This document shows positions 10,269 through 19,358 of a DNA stretch of 64,000 nucleotides, piece by piece. Both the position numbers and the translations under genes were made by a program. Origin of the DNA: Flavivirga eckloniae (GTDB lineage Bacteria; Bacteroidota; Bacteroidia; Flavobacteriales; Flavobacteriaceae); contig NZ_CP025791.1 of assembly GCF_002886045.1 (NCBI RefSeq), positions 186,001 through 250,000 on the forward strand. Direction: 5' to 3'. The notes beneath the pieces were generated by a model. It did no database searches. It saw only the letters and a program-made list of their open reading frames with translations, and was not told the DNA's origin. Each line of letters opens with the position of its first letter. Within the stretch, counting starts at the first letter, position 1.

Positions 10269-10471
10269 TTTGTAGAAACTAATAACTCTCTAATATCTAC
10301 ATCAAGTATTTCTGCAATCCTTTTTAAATCCTTTAAATGTGGTTGTGATTTATTATTGCAAAAAGCTGTTACAGAAGTCGTGCTTTTTCCCAATTCTTCC
10401 GCAAGCCAAACTTGCGATTTGCCTTGAATCACTAAAACTTCTTTTATTCTATTTATCCTTTCTATTGCCAT
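10265..10471 (-). CDS. small XRE-family HTH transcriptional regulator
   Basis: This 68-residue protein is almost entirely one Cro/C1-type helix-turn-helix. Recognisable elements are LVIQGKSQVWLAEELGKS for helices 1-2, TTSVTAFCNNKSQP for the recognition region and LKRIAEILDVDIRELL at the end. It is the first gene of a two-gene unit with the 136-residue protein, and it diverges from the 70-residue gene at 10,665. The 193-base intergenic region between the two is very AT-rich and is the probable operator region. It may control this pair or the neighbouring Wadjet block, which runs on the same strand but is upstream. The target is inference. Confidence 0.85.
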   Translation of the reverse strand: MAIERINRIKEVLVIQGKSQVWLAEELGKSTTSVTAFCNNKSQPHLKDLKRIAEILDVDIRELLVSTK

Positions 10472-10664
10472 ATTTATTAATGTATTCTACTTTAAATATA
10501 TAATACATTCTTGTTAAAATGTAAGTTTAAATTAAATTTTAGTAATCTAAACTTGTGTTTTTAAAATTTTAATTATAAGTTTGAATTAACTTTATGTAAG
10601 TAAAAATTATATAAAAGCAATTTAAACTTTAATTTTTATTGTTAATAACTTTATTTCAAATTTT

Positions 10665-10877
10665 ATGCCATATCCTAAATACACAAAAGCCGACCTAGAG
10701 AGAATCGTATATACACAACTAGATAACTTAAATGCCATTCACGACTTGTTACGTATTATGAAAATGCAAAATGAACTAATTGAAAATGCTAATAAGAAAT
10801 TAAAGGATGAAGTAATTGATTTTAAGAAACGGGTTAATTATGGAACAGGGAAGTTAAAAAATAATATTTTCAATTAA
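10665..10877 (+). CDS. small hypothetical coiled-coil protein
   Basis: This 70-residue, charged, mostly helical protein (KADLERIVYTQLDNLNAIHD, then KMQNELIENANKKLKDEV) starts at a clear ATG. It lies in the gap between the XRE regulator and jetD, converges with jetD, and leaves only 14 bases between the two stops. I do not recognise a family. The heptad-like spacing suggests a short coiled coil. Its place inside the Wadjet/XRE block hints at an accessory or antitoxin-like role, but nothing in the sequence proves that. It could also be a chance reading frame, though the composition looks protein-like. Confidence 0.5.
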   Translation: MPYPKYTKADLERIVYTQLDNLNAIHDLLRIMKMQNELIENANKKLKDEVIDFKKRVNYGTGKLKNNIFN

Positions 10878-10891
10878 AAGTTTCTCTTATA

Positions 10892-11824
10892 TTAAGAATT
10901 ATAATTATCAATCATCACTTTTAAATTATTCCCTTCCTCGATTATCCAATGGTTTTTAGTTATTAATTCTCTTATTCTCGTTTTATCTTTTTCTGAATAC
11001 AACTCTGGTTGTAAACCAGATAATAATTCTGGTTGGTCAGGGTATAACCAATGGCTTTTGTGTTCAGTTGTAACGATACTTCTAGAAATACCATCTGGGT
11101 GTAATAATTTTAAGTCTGGAATTATTTTTTTAGCTAATTGATATATTTCTAATCCATCTTTATCCCAGTCTGCTGAATAGTAAATATCTAAGCCTCTTCT
11201 TATTTCTGGTGTATACTCTAGTTTGGGAACATTTCGGCCTCCTGCATACCAAAGTTCGTAGTTGTTTTCTCTTGGGAGCTTATCTCTATTAAGAAAATTA
11301 CCATTTTCACATAATATAATTAACTTGGGCTTAAAGCATTGTAAGACATATAAATATTGTTGACTTTTATTATCAACTAATTCTATATCCAATATTTTTT
11401 TTATGGCATTTACAAGAGATGGATGCTTGTCTAAATATTTTTCATTTTTAAAGAACATTAAAGAGAATCCTTTTACACTTTCTTGTGCTTTAATAAGGTC
11501 TGCTCTTAGTTTGGTCAATTTTCCACTTTTTAAGCCCTCGTCAAAAGAGATTAAAAGGTCAATTGCTTTTTTACTGAATTTTAATTGTGGTTTAAGTAGT
11601 TCTTTAACTTCAAGAAATTCGTTATATCTATTAAAGTCACTTAAATATTTGGTTTTGTAAACTTGGATAAAATCATCCTCGGCAACATACGTTTTCCTTC
11701 TTTTGGTTATTTCTCCAGCTTGTTCGTGTGTTTTAAAAACAGGACTATTTTTTATTGTTTTATTAAGCTTAACCTCTTTCTCACTATAGAGTTTATACAA
11801 AGCTTTTATTTCTACCCAATTCAT
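10892..11824 (-). CDS. jetD: JetD, Wadjet Toprim nuclease subunit
   Basis: This 310-residue protein is the last gene of a four-gene operon. The C-terminal half is a DUF2220/TopoVI-A-like Toprim domain. The metal-binding acids are visible as Glu173 in IILCENGNF and Asp219, Asp221 and Asp223 in SADWDKDGLEIY. The N-terminal half is a helical and winged-helix-like arm. In studied Wadjet systems JetD is the endonuclease that cuts circular plasmid DNA after the JetABC SMC motor has extruded it. The start ATG follows the jetC stop by one base, consistent with coupled translation. All catalytic acids are in place, so it should be active. Confidence 0.9.
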   Translation of the reverse strand: MNWVEIKALYKLYSEKEVKLNKTIKNSPVFKTHEQAGEITKRRKTYVAEDDFIQVYKTKYLSDFNRYNEFLEVKELLKPQLKFSKKAIDLLISFDEGLKSGKLTKLRADLIKAQESVKGFSLMFFKNEKYLDKHPSLVNAIKKILDIELVDNKSQQYLYVLQCFKPKLIILCENGNFLNRDKLPRENNYELWYAGGRNVPKLEYTPEIRRGLDIYYSADWDKDGLEIYQLAKKIIPDLKLLHPDGISRSIVTTEHKSHWLYPDQPELLSGLQPELYSEKDKTRIRELITKNHWIIEEGNNLKVMIDNYNS

Positions 11825-11825
11825 A

Positions 11826-14800
11826 TTAGTTTTTATTACGTTCTAAATACGCTAATAATTGCTCGTTGCTAAAGTTTGTTTTAAAACTACTATTGGGTAC
11901 TTTACTATTAATGTCTTTATTTATTTTACCAGGTATTAGTTGATGTAGATACCAGCCATCATCTGAGTTTGAACCATAGGGTTTGGGCGTCATCGTGATA
12001 ATTTGATATCCAAATTGTTCTGCTAATTCTGGGAACGTATTAAAGTTTGATGGGTCTAGACTGGCAACTTCTTCAAGTATTAAAAAGTTTAACCCTTCTC
12101 TTTTTTCTTTAGATGTTATCGATAATCTCCCAATACCTAACAGCACTCGTGCAGTATAACTTTCACCAGTACTACCAGGAGATTTATTATCATCTTCGTC
12201 TTTAAATTCTGTTTTAAGGGTAAAGTAGGTTTTTGGGTCTAGTAACTCTGAAAAGGCAATACCCTTTTTGTAACCCGATACATCTTTAAAAAAGGTTTCT
12301 GCAAATTGTTCTACAGATTCAGATTCAAAAAGTTCGCCAGTTTCTCCTGCGGTTTGCGCATTAGATTGTAATTCATTAATCCATTGGATTGAGAAGTTAG
12401 GGTTAATGTCAAAACGCACTTGAAAATAGTATTTTTCACTAATTAGTTTGTTTTTAAAGAATAAGTTAAGCCTTGTTATTACACTTTTGTAAGTTTCGAA
12501 TTCGTCTTGCGTTTTCTGAAATATTTTAAGCATTATTCCTCTTAGGGTCGAAGACATTTTTCTCTTTTCTTCATTTGCACTATTTAAGGCTTGCTCTATA
12601 TTTTTAGTTTCAACAATGGTATTGCCTAATAGTTTTCTTTCCAGTTGTTTGAAATGAAATGTTTTGTTTTCTATTTGCTCTTTTATTTCAATTTCATCAT
12701 TAGTGTATTGAAAGTCCTTAAGAACATCCTCATACCTTATTTGATATAAGCTTTTTTTGAGAGAACAATCATTTTCGACATCTTTAGTATTTAATAATGC
12801 GACTTCTTCTGCATTAAAGCCAGAAAATAGTAAGGGATATTTTTTTTCTTTACACTTTTTGAAATCTTCTATTTCTTTCTTTAGCTCTTCTTTTTCTTTT
12901 TGAATTTTATCGGCATCAAAGTTAAGTTCTGATATTGATTGTTCTTTTACTTTTATATCAGCTTCTGTTTCCACACGAATTTTCAATGCATTGGTATAAG
13001 CCTCCATAAAGACACTTTGTTTTGTTGAATATTGTTCTATGGTTTCTACTATTTCTTTATCTGGAAACTCAAAACCTATTTTAGATTTTGAAGTAGTTAA
13101 ACTCGTTTTTAGTTTTGTTAATTCTGCTTTTAGCGTCGTTTTAAAAGTTGGAATGTTTTTTACTAATGCTACTGCGGTTTTGTAGTCATCAATCTTTCTT
13201 CTATCTGGAATATCTTTATCCCATTTAAAACTGATGTTTGGGAGGTGTTGTAATATATTATCTATTTTTAGATTTTCTATATCATTAATTCTATTTTTTA
13301 ATTTTTCTAACGCCTTATTTATTTCTTGTTCTTTTTGATTAAAGGCATTTTGGAGGTTTTTAGGGTCTTTAAAAATTTGTTTTTCTTTATTGAAATAAGC
13401 AAAGTAATTTAGGCTCCCTATTTTTATCCAATATCCTCCGTCTACTTTATCTTCTATAATATTAGATTCGTTTAATATATCTAAACTGTCTGTGTATGTT
13501 AGCTTGTTTGTAATATTTGTTGGTTTTTGCCATTTTACATCCATAAATAACGCTAGCAAGATAGTTTCCTGGGCTTTGCTTAGTGCTTTTTTCTTTTTAA
13601 TTATTTGAGAAGCTAGTGTTTCTTCATTTTTATAATTTACCAAACGCTGCATTTGTTCAAGTCTATTTTGTTCTTGTTTTAGACTTGTTTTTACTTCGTC
13701 TAATTTTGCAGATTGTTGTTTGTATTGATTTTCAATACCTTGAATAGAACCGTATTTTTTCCAAACAGGTTTAAAAAACTCAACTGTTGAAATGATATTG
13801 TCGATAGATTCATTTTCAAAATCAAAAGGTTCTTTTTCTTCTTTAGATACATCTGGTAATGGGCAAGCTTCAAGTTTGTCTATTTTATCTTTCTTTTTTA
13901 AATATGTGCTATATTCGTCTTTGTAGTTGTTTAAGTCTTGAAGCGATTTTGAGTAGTTCTTTTGTTTTTTGTTTGCCTCTGCTTCTGTTTTTTCAAGTGT
14001 AGGGAGTTTTGCTTTTAAGTTTGCTATTTGTTTATTTAAAGCTTTGTGCTTTTTTTCGTCTTTATCCCATTGGTCAACTACAGTTTTATAGTTTTTTTTC
14101 TTAGTAAAGTATTCTTTTTTAAAGGCTAATTTTTCGGCTGTAATATATGCTTCTTCTTTTTGTTTTAAGTCCTCTAGAAAAACACGTTTCAGTTTTAAAT
14201 CATCGGTTACTTTTTTCAACTTACGGTGTCTTATTACTAGATTGTCAAGTCTTTCTTTATTTCGTTTGTACTCTGTTTCAATTTCTTCTTTTTTATCATC
14301 AAAGAGAAAGCTTTTAAGGCTCTTATCTTTGTCTGTATCTAAAGTATTTGCTTTAGAGAATGCTTGTAATACTTTTGCAAAAGCGGTTAAATGGTTATCA
14401 ATACTTAAATTGAGAGGTAGTATATTTTTATCAAATAAAAACTGGTATTGCTCTTTTTTTTCTGCTTTAGTTGAAAAATAGCTTAAGTATAGGTCTTTAG
14501 AGTCTCGTAAATGACTAACTAAGTCCCCAATTTTTGGTATTTCGGTTTTATTATTTTTAGTGATTAAAAAATCTTTATGATAAGGTAACTTTTGTTCTGG
14601 AATAAGATAGCCTGTTAGTTTTTTCCTTTCTGTTATATTTTTTCTTTGTTCTACTTCTGGATTGTAATATGTGTTTAAAATTCTAAACATTCTTATTGGA
14701 CTAGAACTTGTACTGGGTATATTTACGCCAATAGTAATGTATTGTTTAGGCTCTATTTCTATATTCATAAAAAAGTAAGCATCGTTTGTTTTATAGGGAA

Positions 14801-15026
14801 TGGTGAAAATTTGACGGTCTTCTTTTTTAACACTATCTGTTCCAAATGTAATTTTTTTGCTATCTGCGATAAAAAGAATTTGTAAAAGGTCCGCTATTAA
14901 CGATTTCCCTATACCATTTTTTCCAGTAAAATCTGTTCTCGTATGGTGTAAGAGGTAGTCTTGATTGTAGTGCTTTATAACCCCTACAGTAGATATAGAA
15001 TGCATTAATGGTAATTTACTCATCAT
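11826..15026 (-). CDS. jetC: JetC, Wadjet SMC-like ATPase
   Basis: This 1,066-residue protein has the SMC/MukB-like layout. An N-terminal Walker A (FTGKNGIGKSLIADLL, near residues 33-48) is followed by a very long Lys/Glu/Leu-rich coiled coil (about residues 225-900). The C-terminal head carries an ABC signature-like GSTGESYTARVLLGIG and a Walker B, NFLILEEVASLDPS. The hinge-side globular region sits near residues 460-560. In Wadjet the JetC dimer, with the JetA kleisin and JetB, extrudes loops on closed circular DNA and hands it to JetD. The gene starts ATGATG and overlaps the jetB end by 11 bases. Its length fits the family. Confidence 0.93.
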   Translation of the reverse strand: MMSKLPLMHSISTVGVIKHYNQDYLLHHTRTDFTGKNGIGKSLIADLLQILFIADSKKITFGTDSVKKEDRQIFTIPYKTNDAYFFMNIEIEPKQYITIGVNIPSTSSSPIRMFRILNTYYNPEVEQRKNITERKKLTGYLIPEQKLPYHKDFLITKNNKTEIPKIGDLVSHLRDSKDLYLSYFSTKAEKKEQYQFLFDKNILPLNLSIDNHLTAFAKVLQAFSKANTLDTDKDKSLKSFLFDDKKEEIETEYKRNKERLDNLVIRHRKLKKVTDDLKLKRVFLEDLKQKEEAYITAEKLAFKKEYFTKKKNYKTVVDQWDKDEKKHKALNKQIANLKAKLPTLEKTEAEANKKQKNYSKSLQDLNNYKDEYSTYLKKKDKIDKLEACPLPDVSKEEKEPFDFENESIDNIISTVEFFKPVWKKYGSIQGIENQYKQQSAKLDEVKTSLKQEQNRLEQMQRLVNYKNEETLASQIIKKKKALSKAQETILLALFMDVKWQKPTNITNKLTYTDSLDILNESNIIEDKVDGGYWIKIGSLNYFAYFNKEKQIFKDPKNLQNAFNQKEQEINKALEKLKNRINDIENLKIDNILQHLPNISFKWDKDIPDRRKIDDYKTAVALVKNIPTFKTTLKAELTKLKTSLTTSKSKIGFEFPDKEIVETIEQYSTKQSVFMEAYTNALKIRVETEADIKVKEQSISELNFDADKIQKEKEELKKEIEDFKKCKEKKYPLLFSGFNAEEVALLNTKDVENDCSLKKSLYQIRYEDVLKDFQYTNDEIEIKEQIENKTFHFKQLERKLLGNTIVETKNIEQALNSANEEKRKMSSTLRGIMLKIFQKTQDEFETYKSVITRLNLFFKNKLISEKYYFQVRFDINPNFSIQWINELQSNAQTAGETGELFESESVEQFAETFFKDVSGYKKGIAFSELLDPKTYFTLKTEFKDEDDNKSPGSTGESYTARVLLGIGRLSITSKEKREGLNFLILEEVASLDPSNFNTFPELAEQFGYQIITMTPKPYGSNSDDGWYLHQLIPGKINKDINSKVPNSSFKTNFSNEQLLAYLERNKN

Positions 15027-15708
15027 CTTCTAGCTTTAAACTTTTTAAAAATACTTCTAGGTTGGTTATTTCGTATTCATATAATAATTGAAAACGGTGG
15101 ATGGTGTGCTTTAATACAAAGTTGAAATCGTTTTCATTTAGTATAGTTACTTTTTCTACCCAACCTAGTTGCTCAAAGTCTGTAATTACATTTTTAATAT
15201 TTGTTCTTACTGTAGCCCATTCTTTGGAAGAAAATACTTTTCTATTTGGGTTTTTAAAAAACGCTTTTCGGTATAGATGTCCAAATTCACTTTGCTCAAT
15301 TTTTTCTCTTATTTCTGAAAATGAGACTATTTTATATTTTTCAAATTGTCGTTCATAATACATATTTAATAAAGTTATAGCCGTAATAGTTTGTATTGGG
15401 CTAAGTTCTTTGTGTCTTGTTGTGGCAGATAATACTCCTTTTGATTCTAAAAAGAAATTGAGAAAGTAATAGGTCTTATTTTCAAAAGTTTTTTTGTCCA
15501 GTTTTAGTTTATAAAGGGTAAAATAGTAGTCTTTTAATTCGTTGAAATAGTTTTCTAATAGATAGAAATGGTAGTAATGGCTCTCATCAATGTGAGTACC
15601 TTTAAGAAGGTCTATATTTAAGTTTGCAAAGTATTTTTGAACTTCATCATTGTTTAAAAAAGCAAAAGGGTTGTTGTTTGTTATTTCGCTTGAATATCCA
15701 TTTTCCAT
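15016..15708 (-). CDS. jetB: JetB, Wadjet KITE-like subunit (DUF4194 type)
   Basis: This 230-residue protein is identified mainly by position and size between the kleisin and SMC genes. It contains tandem winged-helix-like segments, for example SPIQTITAITLLNMYYERQF and SSKEWATVRTNIKNVI with DFEQLGWVEKV. Those fit the MukE/KITE-like JetB subunit that bridges kleisin and ATPase heads. It starts 28 bases inside the end of jetA and ends 11 bases inside jetC, so the operon is tightly overlapped. Sequence identity to other JetB proteins is usually low, so the assignment rests on the operon. Confidence 0.85.
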   Translation of the reverse strand: MENGYSSEITNNNPFAFLNNDEVQKYFANLNIDLLKGTHIDESHYYHFYLLENYFNELKDYYFTLYKLKLDKKTFENKTYYFLNFFLESKGVLSATTRHKELSPIQTITAITLLNMYYERQFEKYKIVSFSEIREKIEQSEFGHLYRKAFFKNPNRKVFSSKEWATVRTNIKNVITDFEQLGWVEKVTILNENDFNFVLKHTIHRFQLLYEYEITNLEVFLKSLKLEDDE

Positions 15709-17108
15709 ATTAGTATTTCGTTGTTTAAAATTTCCTCAGATAATTCTTTTTTAATATTTAAATCGTAGTTTTTGTCTGTACTGACAAATTGTACCAATCC
15801 GTGTATTACTTGTAATGCTGTGTCTGAATCATTCGTATCTTGTAGTATTTCATAAAAACTATGGGTTATATTTAGCTTTTTATGTATTCTTAATGTGGCT
15901 TTGTATTCTTGTATTAATTTGGCAATGCGTTCTTGTTTTAATAAGGTTTTGTTTGCCAATGTTAGTTGTTCTCTTTCATAGCTTTCATCTCTGTCTACTA
16001 TAGTGATGTAGTTTTTTTTTCTACTAAATTGTTCTATGTATTTTAGGTGTATGTATTTGAAGTTTTCGTAGACAAGTGGCTTGGGTTGTAAACGGGTTTT
16101 ATACACGACGCTTTTTTCCTTGTCGTATTGAAGGTTGTCTAAGTTAACTTCAAGGAATTTCCTGAGATTTATTTGAAATTTAGAACGTGTTTTAAAGTTT
16201 TCCTTATAGTAAGCTAATTGTTTATCTGCATAGATATAACGCTCTACTATTTGCTCTAGCTTTCCTTCTACTAGCTCAAAGAAAGTAAATACGTTGGATT
16301 TGATTTCTAAAACAGTTTCATATTCATTTTTTAGTTGTACTATAATTTTTTGCTCTTCTTGCCCTTGCTTATTAGGTCTGTTGAGCATTTTATTTTCGAA
16401 CGTATCGACTACTTTTCTAATTTCACTTTTTAGAGAACCACTTAAATGGAAGGTTTCTCGTATTTCATCCTCTCTTGAAGTAATTTGTTTAAAAACAGTT
16501 ACAAATTCCTCTAAATTTTCAATAGCTTGTTCATCATTATTCGTAGTTAATTCATTGAGTTTTAAAATGGAGTTATTAACCAAGTCTTTAAAGGCTTCTA
16601 AATGGTCTTCAATAATTTTTTTACTACTATTTTTAAAATGAAATTCGTACCAAGACTCAAAGTCTTTTACACTTGTTATTTTCTCTGCTTTAAATAACCC
16701 GTAATTCTGAAATGTTTTTCGTAATGGGAAATGGGTATGCTCGTTGAATAGTTTTTTACCTAAAAATTCTATAAACCTATTAGCGTGAGGTGTGAGTATA
16801 TATTTGTATTTGTTGTTTGGAGGGTTTTCTATGAATGCGTTTAGTAATCGCTGGGTTACACTTTCTATTCTATGGTTTTTTTCTGGAAAGAAGGTATTGG
16901 AGCTATCAATAGCTCTTTCTAATTCTATTTCTGTAAAAGTGTTTTCTATATAGTCTAATTCAACCCATTTGTAGAGTATATAAATAGTTAACCCCTCTAC
17001 CTTGGATGGTACAAACTTATCGTAAAAGTAATTTATATCTTGTAATTCAGTTTCTATACTTTTAGTTTTTATTATTAATGATTGTAAATATTCAATCCTA
17101 AATCTTTG
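15681..17108 (-). CDS. jetA: JetA, Wadjet kleisin subunit; start codon abnormal
   Basis: The frame is open from the stop at 15,681-15,683 back to an in-frame stop at 17,109-17,111, about 475 codons, which fits a full JetA. The content is typical: an N-terminal winged-helix-like region (VEGLTIYILYKWVELDYIE...) followed by long helical charged stretches. The only standard start (a TTG at 16,581-16,583) would remove the first about 170 well-formed residues, so it is unlikely. The best in-frame start is ATT at 17,094-17,096. Alternatively, the ATG at 17,120-17,122, out of frame by one base, opens MHENNKDLG and would join with a single-base shift. So either a rare ATT start, a frameshift mutation or a sequence error must be assumed. 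Gene order jetA-jetB-jetC-jetD is canonical. Confidence 0.75.
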   Translation of the reverse strand, partial: QRFRIEYLQSLIIKTKSIETELQDINYFYDKFVPSKVEGLTIYILYKWVELDYIENTFTEIELERAIDSSNTFFPEKNHRIESVTQRLLNAFIENPPNNKYKYILTPHANRFIEFLGKKLFNEHTHFPLRKTFQNYGLFKAEKITSVKDFESWYEFHFKNSSKKIIEDHLEAFKDLVNNSILKLNELTTNNDEQAIENLEEFVTVFKQITSREDEIRETFHLSGSLKSEIRKVVDTFENKMLNRPNKQGQEEQKIIVQLKNEYETVLEIKSNVFTFFELVEGKLEQIVERYIYADKQLAYYKENFKTRSKFQINLRKFLEVNLDNLQYDKEKSVVYKTRLQPKPLVYENFKYIHLKYIEQFSRKKNYITIVDRDESYEREQLTLANKTLLKQERIAKLIQEYKATLRIHKKLNITHSFYEILQDTNDSDTALQVIHGLVQFVSTDKNYDLNIKKELSEEILNNEILIWKMDIQAK

Positions 17109-17280
17109 TTATTTTCATGCATAAATAACATTGCTTTATAGCAGCTACTGCTACAAAACAATATTAGATTGAGATAATGTTTAGGGAAAATTAGTTACTC
17201 AAAAAATCGGATTTTAAATATATAAAAATTTAACAAGTAACTCTTTACAGAAATCCGTAATTATTTGAAAATTAGAAAGA

Positions 17281-18057
17281 ATAATCCCATTTCATACACA
17301 TTTTGCCTCCACGCTTCTGCCCTAGCTACAAAAAGAGTATTCCATTACATTTTTAAAGAAACATTTTGAGAAGAAAAAAATTAACGAAGATTAGTACTGA
17401 TAAAAGCTTTTTACCAAAGCAAAGTTACATAACGCAAAACATTATAGTACAAATGTATTTCATACAATTAGATAGCTATAATTCAATATTATGTAAAATA
17501 TCCCAGAATGTTATAGTTTATATTTGATGTTTAGTACTTGGGTCATTAAACATTCGTGTTTGGCTTTTCGTTTAATTTTAATATTCTGTACAATCATCCA
17601 TCGCTTGCCAACGCCAAAAAAACTAACTTTTAGATTCGTTTTAAACTTTTCAATGGCAAGGATATTCTCGTTATATTTTTTTCACGAGATTTTCGTTAGT
17701 ATGCCACAAGAGTATAAAATTTTCCATTGCTCAAATCCATGCTATAAATTTCTATACACTTGTTTTATGTAGAACTCCTATTTTATGTTTTTTGTTTAGT
17801 ATTTCTAACATTATGTCAAATAGAAATTAAGCTTTAGAACTTTCTAAGGTTTCAATTATATCTTTTGTCTTGAAACAAAAGAAACAAAAATTCAAGACTG
17901 CATATAATTTTGGAAACAATGTACGGTTCTTTACGCTATATTTTAGGAAAGCTTTGAACTAACTTGAAACATTGTGATTAATAATACTATTTAGAACTAG
18001 CTCCCTAAAATATGGACGCTACACTCTCCTATTGTTTTAGTCAAAATTTTATGAGGT
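17281..18057 (+). repeat. long dispersed repeat, copy R3 (0.8 kb form)
   Basis: The first about 230 bases match the common dispersed repeat. The next about 550 bases match R2 at 9,215-9,797 with many substitutions and small gaps. Weaker similarity to the R5 flank extends upstream to about 17,230. It contains a GTCTTGAA...TTCAAGAC hairpin around AAAGAAACAAAA. R2 and R3 lie in the same orientation on both sides of the XRE/Wadjet block, so recombination between them would delete it. An 82-codon frame inside (17,524-17,772) is not protein-like. No gene is seen from 17,123 to 18,346. Confidence 0.8.
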
Positions 18058-18095
18058 CAACAAAACAGTAAAGTATATATTATATAATAAAACAA

Positions 18096-18117
18096 GCCCA
18101 TACCTTTCGATATGGGC
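18096..18117. terminator. hairpin, possible terminator beyond repeat R3
   Basis: A perfect 7-base-pair stem, GCCCATA/TATGGGC, closes an 8-base loop and is followed by TCTTAAAT. The T tract is poor, so it may be a weak terminator or a processing hairpin. It lies about 230 bases upstream of the LRR gene. Confidence 0.4.
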
Positions 18118-18346
18118 TCTTAAATCCATATTTTGTAATATGAACAGTAGTACGCAAGATTAATATACCATTTCATTGATAGTATGAAATCATCAATCTT
18201 ATTGGTTAGATTTATTATTAATGTATCACTATCATTTTTCACTAATAACTAACCTTATCTCTTGCAATAATTAATTTTCAAGCCGCCAGCTAAACTTACA
18301 ATTTAGTACGTAACTTTCACGAAAATTTTTATTACTTTAGAGTAAA

Positions 18347-19330
18347 ATGTACTCGAGAGGTTCCGAAGATGGCTATATAACCATTTTTATATCCTTCTCC
18401 TCCATAAAGATATTTAAAGATAGTAATAAAAATATGTCTAAAACCACCATAAAGCCAAAAATTATATTAATTAAAAAAGATTTAAATAAAATACCAGAAG
18501 ATGCATTAAAAGAAAAAAACTTACTTAAACTTAAACTAATAAATAATGAAATTAAAAATGTTCCTAAGGAAATTGAAAATCTGAAAAGATTAGAAACTTT
18601 TGATATTTCAAATAATTCAATTATACACACTTATACAAAAATTTTTGAACTTCAAAAATTAAAAATTCTAAATCTTAATAATAATAGAATTATAAATATC
18701 CCAAGGCAAATTGGCAATTTAAAAAAACTAAAAAAGCTTCAATTATCGAACAATCGTCTTAAACAATTACCAAAAGAAATTGAACAATTAAAAAATCTAA
18801 AAGAATTAAATATATCTTACAATAAGTTTGATACCTTTCCTGAAGAAATATATGAATTAAAACAACTTAAAACATTATGGATGGGAGGTAATTATTTTGA
18901 AGTATTACCTATTGAAAAATTACTAACTCAACTACCTAGTTTAAAAAATATTTACACTTACAGTAATATAAAATACCATAATAAAAATGGCCAAATAGAT
19001 AATAATTATATAAGATTATCAAAAATCAGAGGTAATTCCTATGCTATTTTTAAACAAAAACCAAAGGACATAATTATTAATGAAATTTCCAGTACTTTAA
19101 AAAAGATGACCACCTATATTATCAAAGGTGAACTAAAAAATTTCTTTGAATCAGTATCCAATCACGAAACACTTTTTCAACCAAGTGAACTGAAAAGTAT
19201 CTATAGTTTACAAACTCAATGGAATATTCTTGAAAATGAAATTCATACAAATATTATAAGTATAGATGACGAAACGATTAAGAAAAATAAAATTATTAAT
19301 GGACTGTTAGGAATAGTTTTAAAAAGTTAG
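18347..19330 (+). CDS. leucine-rich-repeat protein with C-terminal EAD-like adaptor domain
   Basis: This 327-residue protein has about six LRR units between residues 50 and 205 (for example LKKLQLSNNRLKQLP and LKELNISYNKFDTFP), a ligand-sensing solenoid. The C-terminal about 85 residues (IINEISSTLKKMTTYIIKGEL... to NKIINGLLGIVLK) resemble effector-associated domain EAD11. The pattern is a short helix, a GEL turn, and then LENEI...IISIDDE...NKII. The same pattern ends the caspase on the opposite strand and begins the membrane protein at 23,633. An alternative start is the ATG at 18,434 (residue 30), which would drop a poorly structured N-terminus. There is no signal peptide, so it is cytoplasmic. 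It converges with the caspase operon, leaving 28 bases between stops. I infer a sensor feeding the protease module. Confidence 0.75.
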   Translation: MYSRGSEDGYITIFISFSSIKIFKDSNKNMSKTTIKPKIILIKKDLNKIPEDALKEKNLLKLKLINNEIKNVPKEIENLKRLETFDISNNSIIHTYTKIFELQKLKILNLNNNRIINIPRQIGNLKKLKKLQLSNNRLKQLPKEIEQLKNLKELNISYNKFDTFPEEIYELKQLKTLWMGGNYFEVLPIEKLLTQLPSLKNIYTYSNIKYHNKNGQIDNNYIRLSKIRGNSYAIFKQKPKDIIINEISSTLKKMTTYIIKGELKNFFESVSNHETLFQPSELKSIYSLQTQWNILENEIHTNIISIDDETIKKNKIINGLLGIVLKS

Positions 19331-19358
19331 TGCTTAATCTATTTTAAGTTTAAAATTT

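Noticed and set aside
17524-17772. 82-codon plus-strand frame
   Set aside because: It lies wholly in repeat R3, and the matching part of R2 does not keep it open.
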